Assembly (NCBI RefSeq): GCF_036226365.1
Contig: NZ_CP108462.1
Coordinates: 6,356,501-6,420,500 of the forward strand
Source: Streptomyces sp. NBC_01262
GTDB taxonomy: Bacteria; Actinomycetota; Actinomycetes; Streptomycetales; Streptomycetaceae
Direction of reading: 5' to 3'
DNA length: 64,000 bases
Within the stretch, counting starts at the first letter, position 1. Each line of letters begins with the position of its first letter. This document shows positions 1 through 8,464 of this stretch, one piece after another. Both the position numbers and the translations under genes were made by a program. The notes under the pieces were generated by a model. It was not told where the DNA came from and ran no database searches. It worked only from the letters and a program-made list of their open reading frames with translations.

Positions 1-291
1 GTCACGGCCGACGAGGTGCCCGATCCGCAGGCGCTCGGCCTGCGGCTGTGGGTCAACGGCGAGCTGAAGCAGAACGGCGACACCGCCGACCAGATCTTCC
101 CGGTGGCGGAAGTCGTGCGGTACCTCAGCCAGTTCATGACCCTGTACCCGGGCGACGTCATCAACACCGGCACCCCGGCGGGCGTGGCCCTCGGGCACCC
201 CGACCCCAAGCCGTATCTGAGGGCGGGCGATGTGGTCGAGCTGGAGATCGACGGGCTCGGGCGGCAGCGCCAGGTGTTCAAGAGCGCCTAG
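1..291 (+). CDS. Fumarylacetoacetate hydrolase family protein, C-terminal part
   Basis: The window opens inside this gene; 96 C-terminal residues are visible. The stretch GDVINTGTPAGV followed by a hydrophobic strand with Glu and Asp (VVELEIDGLG) is the usual end of the FAH fold, which hydrolyses or hydrates beta-diketo acids using a bound divalent metal. Family members are about 260-290 residues, so roughly two thirds lie outside the window. The substrate cannot be told from this part; homologues act as acylpyruvases or 2-hydroxyhepta-2,4-dienedioate isomerases. It is convergent with the sortase gene, with only 12 bases between the two stops. Confidence 0.85.
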   Translation, partial: VTADEVPDPQALGLRLWVNGELKQNGDTADQIFPVAEVVRYLSQFMTLYPGDVINTGTPAGVALGHPDPKPYLRAGDVVELEIDGLGRQRQVFKSA

Positions 292-303
292 GCCAGGGCC
301 TGG

Positions 304-1014
304 TCAAGAGAGGGTCGTGCTTCCCGTCAGCGCCGCGTAGACCACGACATTGGCCGAATAGGCCTGCTTCGCGCGGTCGAAGACCCCGCCGCAGGTGATG
401 AGGCGGAGCTCGGGGCGGCCGTCGGAGCCGTAGACGCGGTCGGGGCGGAAGCCGGCCTTGTCGATGACCTGGATGGCCTCGACGGTGAATTCGGCGACGG
501 TGCCGTCGGTGCGGGTGACATTGACCAGAGCGCCGGGGGCGACCGTGCTGAGGGCGTAGAAGACGGCCGGCCGGGTCGTGGTGTCGACGTGGCCGACGAT
601 GACGGCCGCGCCCTCGGCGCCGGGCGCGGGGCCGGCGCCGTACCAGCCGGCGACGTCGGGGGTGTCGTACGGCGGGGGCTCGACGGCGCCGTCGGTGGTG
701 AGGCCGCGTACGACGACGGGGGCGTCGATGCCGACCGAGGGGATGCCGACGCGGACCGGCCGGGCGGACGGCAGCGGCAGGTGCGGGGCGTAGACGGCGG
801 CCGGGCGCCCGCCGTTGCCGCCGTCGCCGTTGGCGGCGGTGACGGCGGACGGGGTGGAGGCGGCAAAGTCCGGGCCTTCGAGGTGCACGTAGCCCTTGAC
901 CCAGGCGACGAGCAGGATCAGCGCGGCCGCGTAGCCCGCGAGGGTCCGGCCCCGGCCGCGCAGGCCGCCCAGAGCTCGTAGACCTCGTATCAGCGACGCT
1001 GTTACCGACGCCAC
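304..1014 (-). CDS. Class F-like sortase (transpeptidase)
   Basis: A 236-residue protein with one N-terminal membrane helix (about residues 25-42), a low-complexity spacer, and a sortase barrel. Catalytic His142 lies in GHVDTTTRPA and Cys208 in LITCGG; TCGG is typical of actinobacterial class F enzymes. The Arg that many sortases carry about 12-13 residues after the Cys is not seen: the sequence there reads QAYSANVVVYA. Sortases cleave a C-terminal sorting signal and join the protein to peptidoglycan or another amine. The GTG start at 1014 follows a GAGGACC ribosome site, 12 bases after the stop of the Gly-rich surface protein gene, so the two look cotranscribed. Confidence 0.85.
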   Translation of the reverse strand: MASVTASLIRGLRALGGLRGRGRTLAGYAAALILLVAWVKGYVHLEGPDFAASTPSAVTAANGDGGNGGRPAAVYAPHLPLPSARPVRVGIPSVGIDAPVVVRGLTTDGAVEPPPYDTPDVAGWYGAGPAPGAEGAAVIVGHVDTTTRPAVFYALSTVAPGALVNVTRTDGTVAEFTVEAIQVIDKAGFRPDRVYGSDGRPELRLITCGGVFDRAKQAYSANVVVYAALTGSTTLS

Positions 1015-1026
1015 GGCGGCCGGTCC

Positions 1027-1782
1027 TCAGTCCTGGTCGCGGCCGCGACGGCGGCGGTGCAGGGCGAGCCCGGCGACCCCGGCCACGGTGAGCACGCCGG
1101 CGGCCACGGCGGCCGGGACACCGGCCTCGTGCGGCTGCCGCGCGGCGGTGTCGGCGGCGGTGTCGTCGACGGTCAGCTTCGCCGTGCCGCCACCGCCGGC
1201 CGGTACCGGTGCGATGGGCGTGGACGGCACCTCGGCCCAGGGCTTTTCCCCGGCGCCACCGCCGCCGCCGGCTCCGCCGCCCCCGCCCCACTGGTTCTCG
1301 GCGCCGCCGTTTCCGCCCCCGCCGCCCCACTGCTTCTCGCCGCCCCCGCCCCCGCCTGCGCCACCTCCGCCGCTGCCCCACTGCTTGCCGTCGCCGCCAT
1401 GGCCGCCGCCCCCGCTGCCGATCGTCAGCTGGCCCTGCGCCGCGCGCGGCAGGCCGTCGCAGTTGACGTAGACCGGGTAGGACCCGACGCTCGCGCTGGA
1501 GCTGATGACCGCCTCGGCGAACAGTCCGCCGTCCGCCGCCGGGGCGAGCTTGACGGTGGACACGAAGGCCGTGGAGCTGACGGTGCCGGTGACGGCCCGT
1601 CCGCAGGACTGCGTACGGATGTCCAGGTCACCGCCGGGGGAGATGACGGCCGGGGTGAGGGTCATGGCCTCCTGGCCCTGGCCGCCCGGCCCGGGATAGG
1701 CCGCGCTGGCGGGCGGTGCGCAGAGCGAGAACAGTGCCACCGCCCCGGCGGCGGCGTACAGCGGGATTCGGACAGAGCCCAT
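1027..1782 (-). CDS. Secreted Gly-rich protein with C-terminal membrane anchor (putative sortase partner)
   Basis: The protein has a Sec-type signal peptide, a small beta-rich domain (residues about 30-125) with two Cys, then about 65 residues of Gly with repeated KQWG/NQWG units. It ends with a hydrophobic helix and the tail HRRRRGRDQD. The layout (signal, domain, spacer, helix, Arg tail) is that of a wall-anchored protein, but there is no LPXTG or LAXTG; the nearest candidate is QPHEAG just before the helix. The start at 1782 is chosen because GGAGG lies 9 bases upstream; an in-frame ATG at 1812 is less likely. The downstream sortase gene suggests it could be that enzyme's substrate. Function unknown. 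Confidence 0.7.
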   Translation of the reverse strand: MGSVRIPLYAAAGAVALFSLCAPPASAAYPGPGGQGQEAMTLTPAVISPGGDLDIRTQSCGRAVTGTVSSTAFVSTVKLAPAADGGLFAEAVISSSASVGSYPVYVNCDGLPRAAQGQLTIGSGGGGHGGDGKQWGSGGGGAGGGGGGEKQWGGGGGNGGAENQWGGGGGAGGGGGAGEKPWAEVPSTPIAPVPAGGGGTAKLTVDDTAADTAARQPHEAGVPAAVAAGVLTVAGVAGLALHRRRRGRDQD

Positions 1783-1891
1783 GGCGAACAACCTCCAGTC
1801 ATCCGGGCTCACGTCATCACCCGGTATGTCGAAGGTCCGTCGCCGGGCGGGTCACCGCACCCCGGGATGGTCCGTACGAGTCAGCGCGGCC

Positions 1892-2671
1892 TCAGATCTC
1901 CTCCACGAGATCCGCGATCGAGTTGACGACCCGTGAGGGCCGGAACGGGTAGCGGTCTATGTCGGCCTCGGCGGTGAGCCCCGTCAGAACCAGCACGGTC
2001 TCCATCCCGGCTTCGAGCCCGGCCAGGACGTCGGTGTCCATCCGGTCGCCGATCATCGCGCTGCTCTCGGAGTGCACCCCGATGGCGTTCAGCCCGGCCC
2101 GCATCATCAGCGGGTTCGGCTTGCCGACGAAGTACGGGTCCTTGCCCGTCGCCTTGGTGATCAGCGCCGCGACCGAGCCGGTGGCCGGCAGCGCCCCCTC
2201 TGCCGAGGGCCCGGTCTCGTCCGGGTTGGTCGCGATGAAGCGGGCGCCGCCGTTGATGAGGCGGATGGCCTTCGTCAGCGCCTCGAAGCTGTAGGTGCGG
2301 GTCTCGCCCAGCACGACGTAGTCCGGCTCGACGTCGGTCAGGACATAGCCGATGTCGTGCAGCGCGGTGGTGAGGCCGGCCTCACCGATCACATACGCGG
2401 TGCCGCCCGGGCGCTGGTCGTCCAGGAACTTGGCGGTGGCCAGCGCGGAGGTCCAGATATTCGCGACCGGGACGTCCAGGCCCATGCGGGACAGGCGGGC
2501 GTGCAGGTCGCGCGGGGTGTAGATGGAGTTGTTGGTCAGGACGAGGAACGGCTTCCCGGACTCCTTGAGCCGCTTCAGGAACGCGTCCGCGCCCGGGATC
2601 GGCGTGCCCTCATGGATCAGCACACCGTCCATGTCGGTGAGCCACGATTCGATCGGCTTGCGTGTCGACAT
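1892..2671 (-). CDS. HAD-IIA family hydrolase (NagD-like phosphatase)
   Basis: A 259-residue cytoplasmic HAD enzyme. Motif I is WLTDMDGVLIHEG (the nucleophile and acid Asp pair), motif II is VLTNNS, and the C-terminal GKPNPLM and MIGDRMDTDVLAG supply the Lys and metal-binding Asp residues. The cap of type C2 and the length match NagD/AraL-type phosphatases, which act on nucleotides, sugar phosphates or glycolytic side products. The natural substrate cannot be inferred. It sits alone between two surface-protein genes, all leftward. The region upstream of the start (2672-2744) is an imperfect GCGGTGCGG-type repeat. Confidence 0.88.
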   Translation of the reverse strand: MSTRKPIESWLTDMDGVLIHEGTPIPGADAFLKRLKESGKPFLVLTNNSIYTPRDLHARLSRMGLDVPVANIWTSALATAKFLDDQRPGGTAYVIGEAGLTTALHDIGYVLTDVEPDYVVLGETRTYSFEALTKAIRLINGGARFIATNPDETGPSAEGALPATGSVAALITKATGKDPYFVGKPNPLMMRAGLNAIGVHSESSAMIGDRMDTDVLAGLEAGMETVLVLTGLTAEADIDRYPFRPSRVVNSIADLVEEI

Positions 2672-2744
2672 GGTGCCGGTCTCCTGTCTGGCGGTGCGGT
2701 CGCGCGGCGGTGCGGCGGCGGTGCGGCGGCCGTGCGGCTTTAGC

Positions 2745-3545
2745 CTAATCGTGGCGCCGGGCGGCGATGACCAGGGCTGCGCCGCCGATCAGCAGCCCGG
2801 CCGCGGCGAGCGCGGCACGCTCCGCGGCGCCGGTGGCCGCCATTTGCGGAGCCTCGGCCGGTGCCTGAGGCGGCCTCGTGGTCTCCGGCGCCGGCCGCTG
2901 TCCGGGCCGCGGTCCGGGCCCCGGTCCGGGCCCCGGTCCGGGCCCCGGTCCGGGCCTCGGTCCGGGCCCTGTTCCCCGGCCCGGTGAGGGGCTGGGTCCC
3001 GGACCCGGCACCGGCACCGGTGCCACGATGTCGAATTCGTACGGCTCCGACTGGCCCACCCACTCGCCGTCCGCCCCCGCGCGTTCGCGCTGCATCACGG
3101 TGGCCGACGCCGCCACATGCCCCGGCCGCGTCCCGCGCCCGAAGCGCAGCCTCAGCTCCACGGCCGCGCTCTGCCGTGGCGCCAGCGTCATGCCCGGTCC
3201 GTCCTCGCCACCGACGACTCCGACGTTCTCGTCGTTGCCGGTGTGCGTCAGGGGCACCGCCCGCCAGGTGCGGTGCGCCGCGTCCCGGTACTGGAGGGTG
3301 ATGTTGCCGGGGGTGAGTTTCCGCTCCCGGTCCACCAGCACGATCACCGCGTGCACGTCGCGGCGGGCGGTGCGGGTGGTGTTGCTGAGGTGGACGGTGA
3401 GGCCGCGGGGTGCGTCCCCGGGGCGGTACGCCGGGCTGCCGCCGTTGCCGGTCAGCTGGGCGTGGACCGGGAAGTCGGCGGCGTGGGCGGCGGGCGTGGC
3501 CAGGGCGAAGGCGGTGGCGGCGAGGAGCAGGATGGGGCATCTCAT
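2745..3545 (-). CDS. Cell-surface protein with Pro-Gly repeat stalk and sortase-like tail
   Basis: The signal peptide (MRCPILLLAATAFALA then AHA) is followed by a beta-rich domain of about 150 residues with no recognised family, then a stalk of alternating Gly-Pro (about residues 170-215). The end is a classic sorting tail: MAATG, a hydrophobic helix, and ARRHD. MAATG is close to the LAXTG signal of class E sortases that anchor chaplins in Streptomyces. The DNA for the stalk is a run of GGTCCGGGCCCC-like units and could expand or contract. The start is uncertain: ATG at 3545 gives the best signal peptide, while 3563 and 3614 are also open and none has a strong ribosome site. Confidence 0.7.
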   Translation of the reverse strand: MRCPILLLAATAFALATPAAHAADFPVHAQLTGNGGSPAYRPGDAPRGLTVHLSNTTRTARRDVHAVIVLVDRERKLTPGNITLQYRDAAHRTWRAVPLTHTGNDENVGVVGGEDGPGMTLAPRQSAAVELRLRFGRGTRPGHVAASATVMQRERAGADGEWVGQSEPYEFDIVAPVPVPGPGPSPSPGRGTGPGPRPGPGPGPGPGPGPGPRPGQRPAPETTRPPQAPAEAPQMAATGAAERAALAAAGLLIGGAALVIAARRHD

Positions 3546-3627
3546 ATGACCGGAAGGTGCCATGTGGCGCGGCCGATTCCGGGCGGGACGCGGCGGTGCG
3601 GGTGGCGATCGCACCCGTATGCCACGG

Positions 3628-4656
3628 CTATGACGTGGCGTTGCGGGCGAGGCCCAGCGCGTATTCGGGCCACCAGCTGCCCGCGGCGGGGCCGCCCTTG
3701 CAGGGGCCGTCGGAGTCGCCGGGGCGCTTGATCCAGAGGTAGGCGTCGATGAGGGGCGAGGAGGTACGGGTGGTGGGGCGGATGCCGAGGGCGCGGCCGG
3801 GCGGGTTGCACCAGGCTTCGTCGTGGCCGCCGGTGAGGGGGCCGCGGCCGTTGCGGCTGGTGTCGATGACGAAGTGCTTGCCGCCGAGGTCGTGGGAGAG
3901 CTCCAGCCCGTACGCGGTGTTGGCCTCGGTCGTGTAGAAGTTCGACGTGTTGAGAGCGAAGCCGTCCGCCTCGTCGATGCCGCCCCGCCGCAGCGGCTCG
4001 ACGAGCTGGCGCGGGTCGCGGACCCAGCCGGCGTTCCCGGCGTCGAGGTAGACCCGGGTGCGGGGGAGGGCCTTCAGGGCCCGGACGGCGTATGTGAGCA
4101 GCGCGTACCGCTCCTCGTGGAAGCCGGCCGGGGTGCAGCCGTCGACGACGTGGGTGAGCGCGTCGGGCTCCAGGATCACCGCGGACCGGCGGTCGCCGAT
4201 GCCGGAGGCGACCTGGTCGATCCAGGCGCGGTACGTGTCGCCGTCGGCGGCGCCGCCCTTGGAGTACTGGCCGCAGTCGCGGTGCGGGATGTCGTAGATG
4301 ACCAGCAGGGCGCGGCGCCCGGCGGCGGTGGCCGCTTCTGTGAAGCCGCGGGCCTGGCCGGCCGGGTCGTCGATGCCGATCCATTCGGCGACGGGTTCGG
4401 AGGCGATGCGCTCCAGGAGCCTGGCGTCGCCCGCGCGGCCGTCCTTCTTCCATACGTTGACCTGGCGGGCGGCGGCCGAGTCCGGGTTGACCCAGAAGGG
4501 GGCGCCCGGCATGGGGCCGGAGGCCGACGGGGCCGGTGTCACCTCGCCGTCCGGCTTGCCCGGGCCGGCGCAGGCGCCGAGCAGCGCGGCGAGCAGGCCG
4601 AGCGTTGAGACGGCGCAGGCCGCCCTGCGCACCGGGCCGGTGTTGGTGCCGTACAT
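3628..4656 (-). CDS. Lipoprotein glycoside hydrolase family 6 (cellulase; CslZ-like)
   Basis: A 342-residue GH6 enzyme, inverting 1,4-beta-glucanase. YDIPHRDCGQYSKGG and AVILEPDAL are the family signatures, the Asp of EPDAL being the general acid. Further substrate-cleft motifs are DAGNAGW, NTSNFY and CNPPGRALG. The start at 4656 follows AAGGGGGAG. The lipobox LLGAC (Cys29) makes it a membrane-tethered lipoprotein, and there is no carbohydrate-binding module. In S. coelicolor a GH6 protein (CslZ) is encoded next to cslA-glxA and is thought to process the tip glycan; this gene lies downstream on the same strand, separated here by the oxidoreductase gene and about 770 bases. Confidence 0.88.
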   Translation of the reverse strand: MYGTNTGPVRRAACAVSTLGLLAALLGACAGPGKPDGEVTPAPSASGPMPGAPFWVNPDSAAARQVNVWKKDGRAGDARLLERIASEPVAEWIGIDDPAGQARGFTEAATAAGRRALLVIYDIPHRDCGQYSKGGAADGDTYRAWIDQVASGIGDRRSAVILEPDALTHVVDGCTPAGFHEERYALLTYAVRALKALPRTRVYLDAGNAGWVRDPRQLVEPLRRGGIDEADGFALNTSNFYTTEANTAYGLELSHDLGGKHFVIDTSRNGRGPLTGGHDEAWCNPPGRALGIRPTTRTSSPLIDAYLWIKRPGDSDGPCKGGPAAGSWWPEYALGLARNATS

Positions 4657-5430
4657 CCACTCCCCCTTGGATGGCGGGACGAGACCGGTCATCTTCAATC
4701 CTGACATACCACACCGTCAGAAGGCGGTGCAGATAGGTCTGAACGGGGCATTCAGGCCATCGTCATCGCCCTGCGTGCGGTGCCCGTGACGTGGCGTCAA
4801 GTCGCCCTACCGTCGCGCGTTCGGCTGTTCTACGCTGGACACAACCGTCCGACACATCCGACGACGTGGGACGTGGTCCGGTCATGGCCAAGCTCGCGGC
4901 CTCCTCGCGGCTCCCCCTGTCCGATCCCCGACGAACAGCGCCAGGGCCTGTCCGGCGACACCAGCCGCTGGCGCGGTGGGCCCGCAGGAAACCGCCCTGC
5001 GGGAGCTCTGGCGCCTTGCGATGCACCACACCAGACGCCGTGGCCTGTCCGCCTCAGATCCGCGCTGGACACGCTCGGCGAGTACGGCCCCGCCGGCGAG
5101 AGTCCGGCCGGGGCGATCGGGCCGGCCGGCACCCGTCTGGTCACCCACGGCCGTGGGCGGCGCTTCCGCGCCCAACTGCCCGTACCTGTCGAGTTTTCCC
5201 AGCCTCCCCCGGCGCCGGACCACTCCCGCAGTCCGCGCGCTCACGGGTGAGGGGCCCGGCCGACGGCCTCCGGGGGGAGCGGATCCGTCGGCTGGGCTGG
5301 CACCTCTTTTTTTTGGAGGCTCGGTTCGCCTCCGCTTCGCTCAGCCACTGTCGACAGTCGACGTGCTCGGTCGCTCGTACCTCGCTCCCTGCGCGCGTCT
5401 CCTTTTCGACAGCGGCCGCTCCGCTTTGGC
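4657..5430. other. Gene-poor stretch between GH6 gene and oxidoreductase gene
   Basis: About 770 bases without a convincing gene. Open frames exist on both strands but none has a ribosome site, a family match or consistent codon bias. Notable pieces are GGGCCTGTCC at about 4943, the same ten bases that end the miniature element at 45.9 kb, and a run of eight T followed at once by a GGAGGC/GCCTCC hairpin near 5306-5332. There is also a perfect 12-base palindrome ACTGTCGACAGT at 5347-5358. The stretch may be decayed sequence or carry the GH6 promoter just upstream of 4656. Confidence 0.5.
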
Positions 5431-6519
5431 TCACTCGCCTACGTCGGCCGCAGATCCAAGGGTGACCGTCAGTCCTTCTGTCGCCGAGCGGCGGGCCGCT
5501 TCCAGGACGTCGAGGGCGGCTGCGGCTTCCTCGGCCGTGACGGGCGGGGCGGAGCCCTCGCGGAGGGCTCGGGCGATGGCGGGGTAGTACGCCGGGTAGT
5601 CGCCCGGGAGGGTGGGGAGCGGGCGGGCGGTGTCCCCGGCGCCGAGGGTGCCCCAGGCGGATTCGGGTTCGGCGCCCCAGCCGGGGCCGGGGCGGTGGCC
5701 CTCGCGGAGGGCGGCTTCCTGGGGGTCGAGGCCGTACTTGAGGTAGCCGGCGGTGGAGCCCAGGACGCGGAAGCGGGGGCCGAGGCGGGCGGTGGTGGCG
5801 CTCATCCACAGGTGGGAGCGGACGCCGGAGGCGTGGGTGAGGGCGATGAAGGTGTCGTCGTCCACGGCTGCGCCGGGGCGGCGGACATCGGCCTCGGCGT
5901 AGACCGTGGCGGCCGGGCCGAAGAGGGTGAGGGCCTGGTCGACGAGGTGGCTGCCGAGGTCGTAGAGCAGGCCGCCGATCTCCTGCGGGTCGCCGGACTC
6001 GCGCCAGCCGCCCTTGGGCTGCGGGCGCCAGCGCTCGAAGCGGGACTCGAAGCGCTGTACGGTGCCGAGCTCGCCGTCGGCGACGAGGCGGGCGAGGGTG
6101 AGGAAGTCGTTGTCCCAGCGGCGGTTCTGGAAGACGGACAGCAGCAGGCCCCGCTCCTTCGCCAGGGCGGCCAGCGCGCGGGCCTCGGCGGCGGTGCCGG
6201 CGATCGGCTTGTCGATCACGACCGGCAGCCCGGCCTTCAGCGCGGCCTCGGCGAGCGGCACGTGGGTGCGGTTGGGGGAGGCCAGCACGATCAGGTCCAG
6301 CTCGTCCGCCCGCGCCCACAGCTCGTCCGGCCCGGCCGCCACGCGTACGCCGTCGTGCTCGGCGCGGGCCTGGGCCTGGCGCTCGGGGCTGGAGGTGACG
6401 ACGGTGTCCAGGGCGAGGCCGTCGGCGGCCGCGATCAGCGGGGCGTGGAAGACCGAGCCGGCCAGGCCGTAGCCGACGAGCCCGACGCGGAGCGGGGTGC
6501 TGGTAGGAGATGTGACCAT
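5431..6519 (-). CDS. Gfo/Idh/MocA family NAD(P)-dependent oxidoreductase
   Basis: A 362-residue two-domain dehydrogenase. The N-terminal Rossmann fold has the dinucleotide loop VGLVGYGLAGSVFHAP, and the EKP-type motif appears as PVVIDKPIAGT (the Lys is the usual catalytic residue). The C-terminal alpha/beta domain begins near YDLGSHLVDQAL. Members oxidise or reduce sugars, inositols or sugar acids; the substrate is not predictable here. The gene starts 13 bases after the glxA stop on the same strand, so it is probably translated from the cslA-glxA transcript. That position suggests work on a sugar linked to the CslA/GlxA glycan, but this is inference. ATG at 6519 is preferred over GTG at 6528. 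Confidence 0.9.
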   Translation of the reverse strand: MVTSPTSTPLRVGLVGYGLAGSVFHAPLIAAADGLALDTVVTSSPERQAQARAEHDGVRVAAGPDELWARADELDLIVLASPNRTHVPLAEAALKAGLPVVIDKPIAGTAAEARALAALAKERGLLLSVFQNRRWDNDFLTLARLVADGELGTVQRFESRFERWRPQPKGGWRESGDPQEIGGLLYDLGSHLVDQALTLFGPAATVYAEADVRRPGAAVDDDTFIALTHASGVRSHLWMSATTARLGPRFRVLGSTAGYLKYGLDPQEAALREGHRPGPGWGAEPESAWGTLGAGDTARPLPTLPGDYPAYYPAIARALREGSAPPVTAEEAAAALDVLEAARRSATEGLTVTLGSAADVGE

Positions 6520-6532
6520 GCACCCCACTCAA

Positions 6533-8464
6533 TCACGGCACGTCGATCCAGACCGCCTCGGACGGGGTGCCCTCGTCGTCGGTGACGACCAGCATGTACC
6601 AGCCGGACGGGACCAGGGACGGGTCCTTGGGGACGGTGAAGGTGATGGCGCCGTCGGCGGACTTGCGTATGTCCAGGGCGATGGACCGCTGCTCGACGTC
6701 GGTCGCGTGGGTGACCGCGCTGGGGCGCATGAGCCGGGCCGCCCTGATGGTGGCGGCGTGCTCCGTGCGGAAGGTCACGGAGCCGCCGCGCTCGACCTGG
6801 GAGGGGCCGCCGGACAGGGCGGGCTTGGAGTCGCGGTAGAGGTACGGGGGCGTGTAGATCTCGATGCGCTGCTCGAAGAACCCGGCGGTGGTGTCGTCCT
6901 TGTCGCCGTAGAGCGGGTTGGAGCCGAAGACGGCGACCCGGCCGTCGGGCAGGAGCAGGGCTTCGGAGTGGTAGTCGCGGCCGACGGCCGGATCGGCGGC
7001 CGGGGTGAAGGCGTTGGACACCGGGTCGTAGATCTGGGCCTTCAGGATGTCGCTGGCGCCGCGGCCCCGGTAGTCGCGGGAGCCGCCGGTGGTCAGGACG
7101 GTGTCGTCGGGCAGCAGGACGCTGTTGATGTAGCGGGTGGGCTCGGGCAGGTCGGGGCCCGCGGTGTACGCCGGGTGGGCGGCGGTCAGGTCGACGATCG
7201 CGGTGCGGCGGGTGGAGGACTTCGACTCGCCGACCCCGCCGCCGCCCAGGACCATGACCTTCTGGTCCTGGGCGGGGGCGAGCAGGACCGAGCCGGCGGT
7301 TTCGAGGTCCTTGGCGTCGCTGATGCCGGGCACGGGCCTGAAGGTGTTGGTGCTCAGGTTCCAGATGCCGGGGACGCGGCCCTGGCCGGCGGGGCCGTAG
7401 CCGGCGTTGGCGCCGGAGTAGAAGATGTCGCCGCCCCGGGTGAGGAAGAGGGCCGGGTAGGTCGGGAAGTAGCGGGTCGCGGTGTACGTCCACTTCCGCG
7501 TCCTCGGGTCGAAGATCTCGTTCTTGCCGGGGACGACCTGGCCGATGTCGTCCAGCCCGGAGACGGCCAGCACGTGGCCGTCGGCGAGGGTGACCAGGGT
7601 CGGGTACCAGCGGGCCTCGTTCATCGGGTCGACGGTGATGTACCGCTCGGCGACGGGGTCGAACTCGTAGGCCTCCTTGATCCCCTGGAAGTCCTTCTTG
7701 TCCATGCCGAGTTTGGTGGCGAGGCCGTAGAGGTTGTCCCGGTCCTTGCCGGTCAGGCCCTGGATCCCGTACTGGGCGGCGGTGTTGACGATGCCGGGCT
7801 CGCCCTTGACCTCCGACTCGACGAAGACCCGGGCCGAGCTGGCGGTGACGGTGACCCTGCCGGTCCTGGCGTCCACCGTCTTCCTGGCGCGCGGGACGTT
7901 GACGGGGAAGTCGGCGTGGAACCGCTTCCCATTCTCGTTGTTGACGAAGACGGTCCCCTGGGGGAAGGCCCTGGGGCGGTCCGGGTCCTCGTTCTTGACG
8001 ATCATCTCGCCGCCGGCCCTGGTCACATCGCCCTTGAGCTTTTCGTAGCGGGCGGTGCCGCCGGCGACCAGCAGATTGCCGTCGGGGAGCTGGACATGGC
8101 CGGCGCAGAACATGTCCTTGGGGGTGTCGATCTCCTTGAAGGTGTTGTTCGCCGGATCCCACAGAACGCTCTGGAAGGTCTTCGCTTTGAAGTTCTTCTC
8201 GTCGTTGCCGGAGCCCGCGATGAGCAGCACCTTGCCGGTGTGCAGCAGTGCTGCGTGGATGGAGTTGATCCGGAACCGCTCGGGGACGTCCAATAAGTCC
8301 CAGTGGCCGTACGCGGCCTTGTACTCCGGCTGGTTGATCTTGTAGTCGTGGTACTTCGCCTGGGTGTAGCTGAAGACCGCGGGGGCGTTCATCCCGGCGA
8401 GCAAGGACACGGCGGCTCCGCCGACGACCAGTTTGCGCAGTCGCCGGCTGGGTCGGTAGGTCAT
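6533..8464 (-). CDS. glxA: GlxA: galactose-oxidase-like radical copper oxidase
   Basis: 643 residues with an N-terminal uncleaved-type membrane signal (about 9-32), a kelch-like propeller and a C-terminal Ig-like domain. Copper-radical residues are visible by comparison with galactose oxidase: Cys120 in DMFCAGH and Tyr in ARWYPTL (thioether pair), Tyr-His in GRDYHSEALLLPDGRV, and the late His in VTHATDVEQ. GlxA of S. lividans oxidises glycan made by CslA and is needed for hyphal-tip glycan and development. The start touches the cslA stop with no gap. Leu57 is encoded by TTA (bases 8294-8296), so translation should need the bldA tRNA. Confidence 0.95.
   Translation of the reverse strand: MTYRPSRRLRKLVVGGAAVSLLAGMNAPAVFSYTQAKYHDYKINQPEYKAAYGHWDLLDVPERFRINSIHAALLHTGKVLLIAGSGNDEKNFKAKTFQSVLWDPANNTFKEIDTPKDMFCAGHVQLPDGNLLVAGGTARYEKLKGDVTRAGGEMIVKNEDPDRPRAFPQGTVFVNNENGKRFHADFPVNVPRARKTVDARTGRVTVTASSARVFVESEVKGEPGIVNTAAQYGIQGLTGKDRDNLYGLATKLGMDKKDFQGIKEAYEFDPVAERYITVDPMNEARWYPTLVTLADGHVLAVSGLDDIGQVVPGKNEIFDPRTRKWTYTATRYFPTYPALFLTRGGDIFYSGANAGYGPAGQGRVPGIWNLSTNTFRPVPGISDAKDLETAGSVLLAPAQDQKVMVLGGGGVGESKSSTRRTAIVDLTAAHPAYTAGPDLPEPTRYINSVLLPDDTVLTTGGSRDYRGRGASDILKAQIYDPVSNAFTPAADPAVGRDYHSEALLLPDGRVAVFGSNPLYGDKDDTTAGFFEQRIEIYTPPYLYRDSKPALSGGPSQVERGGSVTFRTEHAATIRAARLMRPSAVTHATDVEQRSIALDIRKSADGAITFTVPKDPSLVPSGWYMLVVTDDEGTPSEAVWIDVP

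Noticed and set aside
2890..3000. Repeated GGTCCGGGCCCC units considered as a CRISPR array or tandem satellite
   Set aside because: Units are adjacent with no spacers and encode the Gly-Pro stalk in frame.
5306..5332. T8 run plus hairpin taken as an intrinsic terminator
   Set aside because: On the plus strand the T-run precedes the stem, and on the minus strand the stem is followed by A residues, so neither direction gives the normal order.
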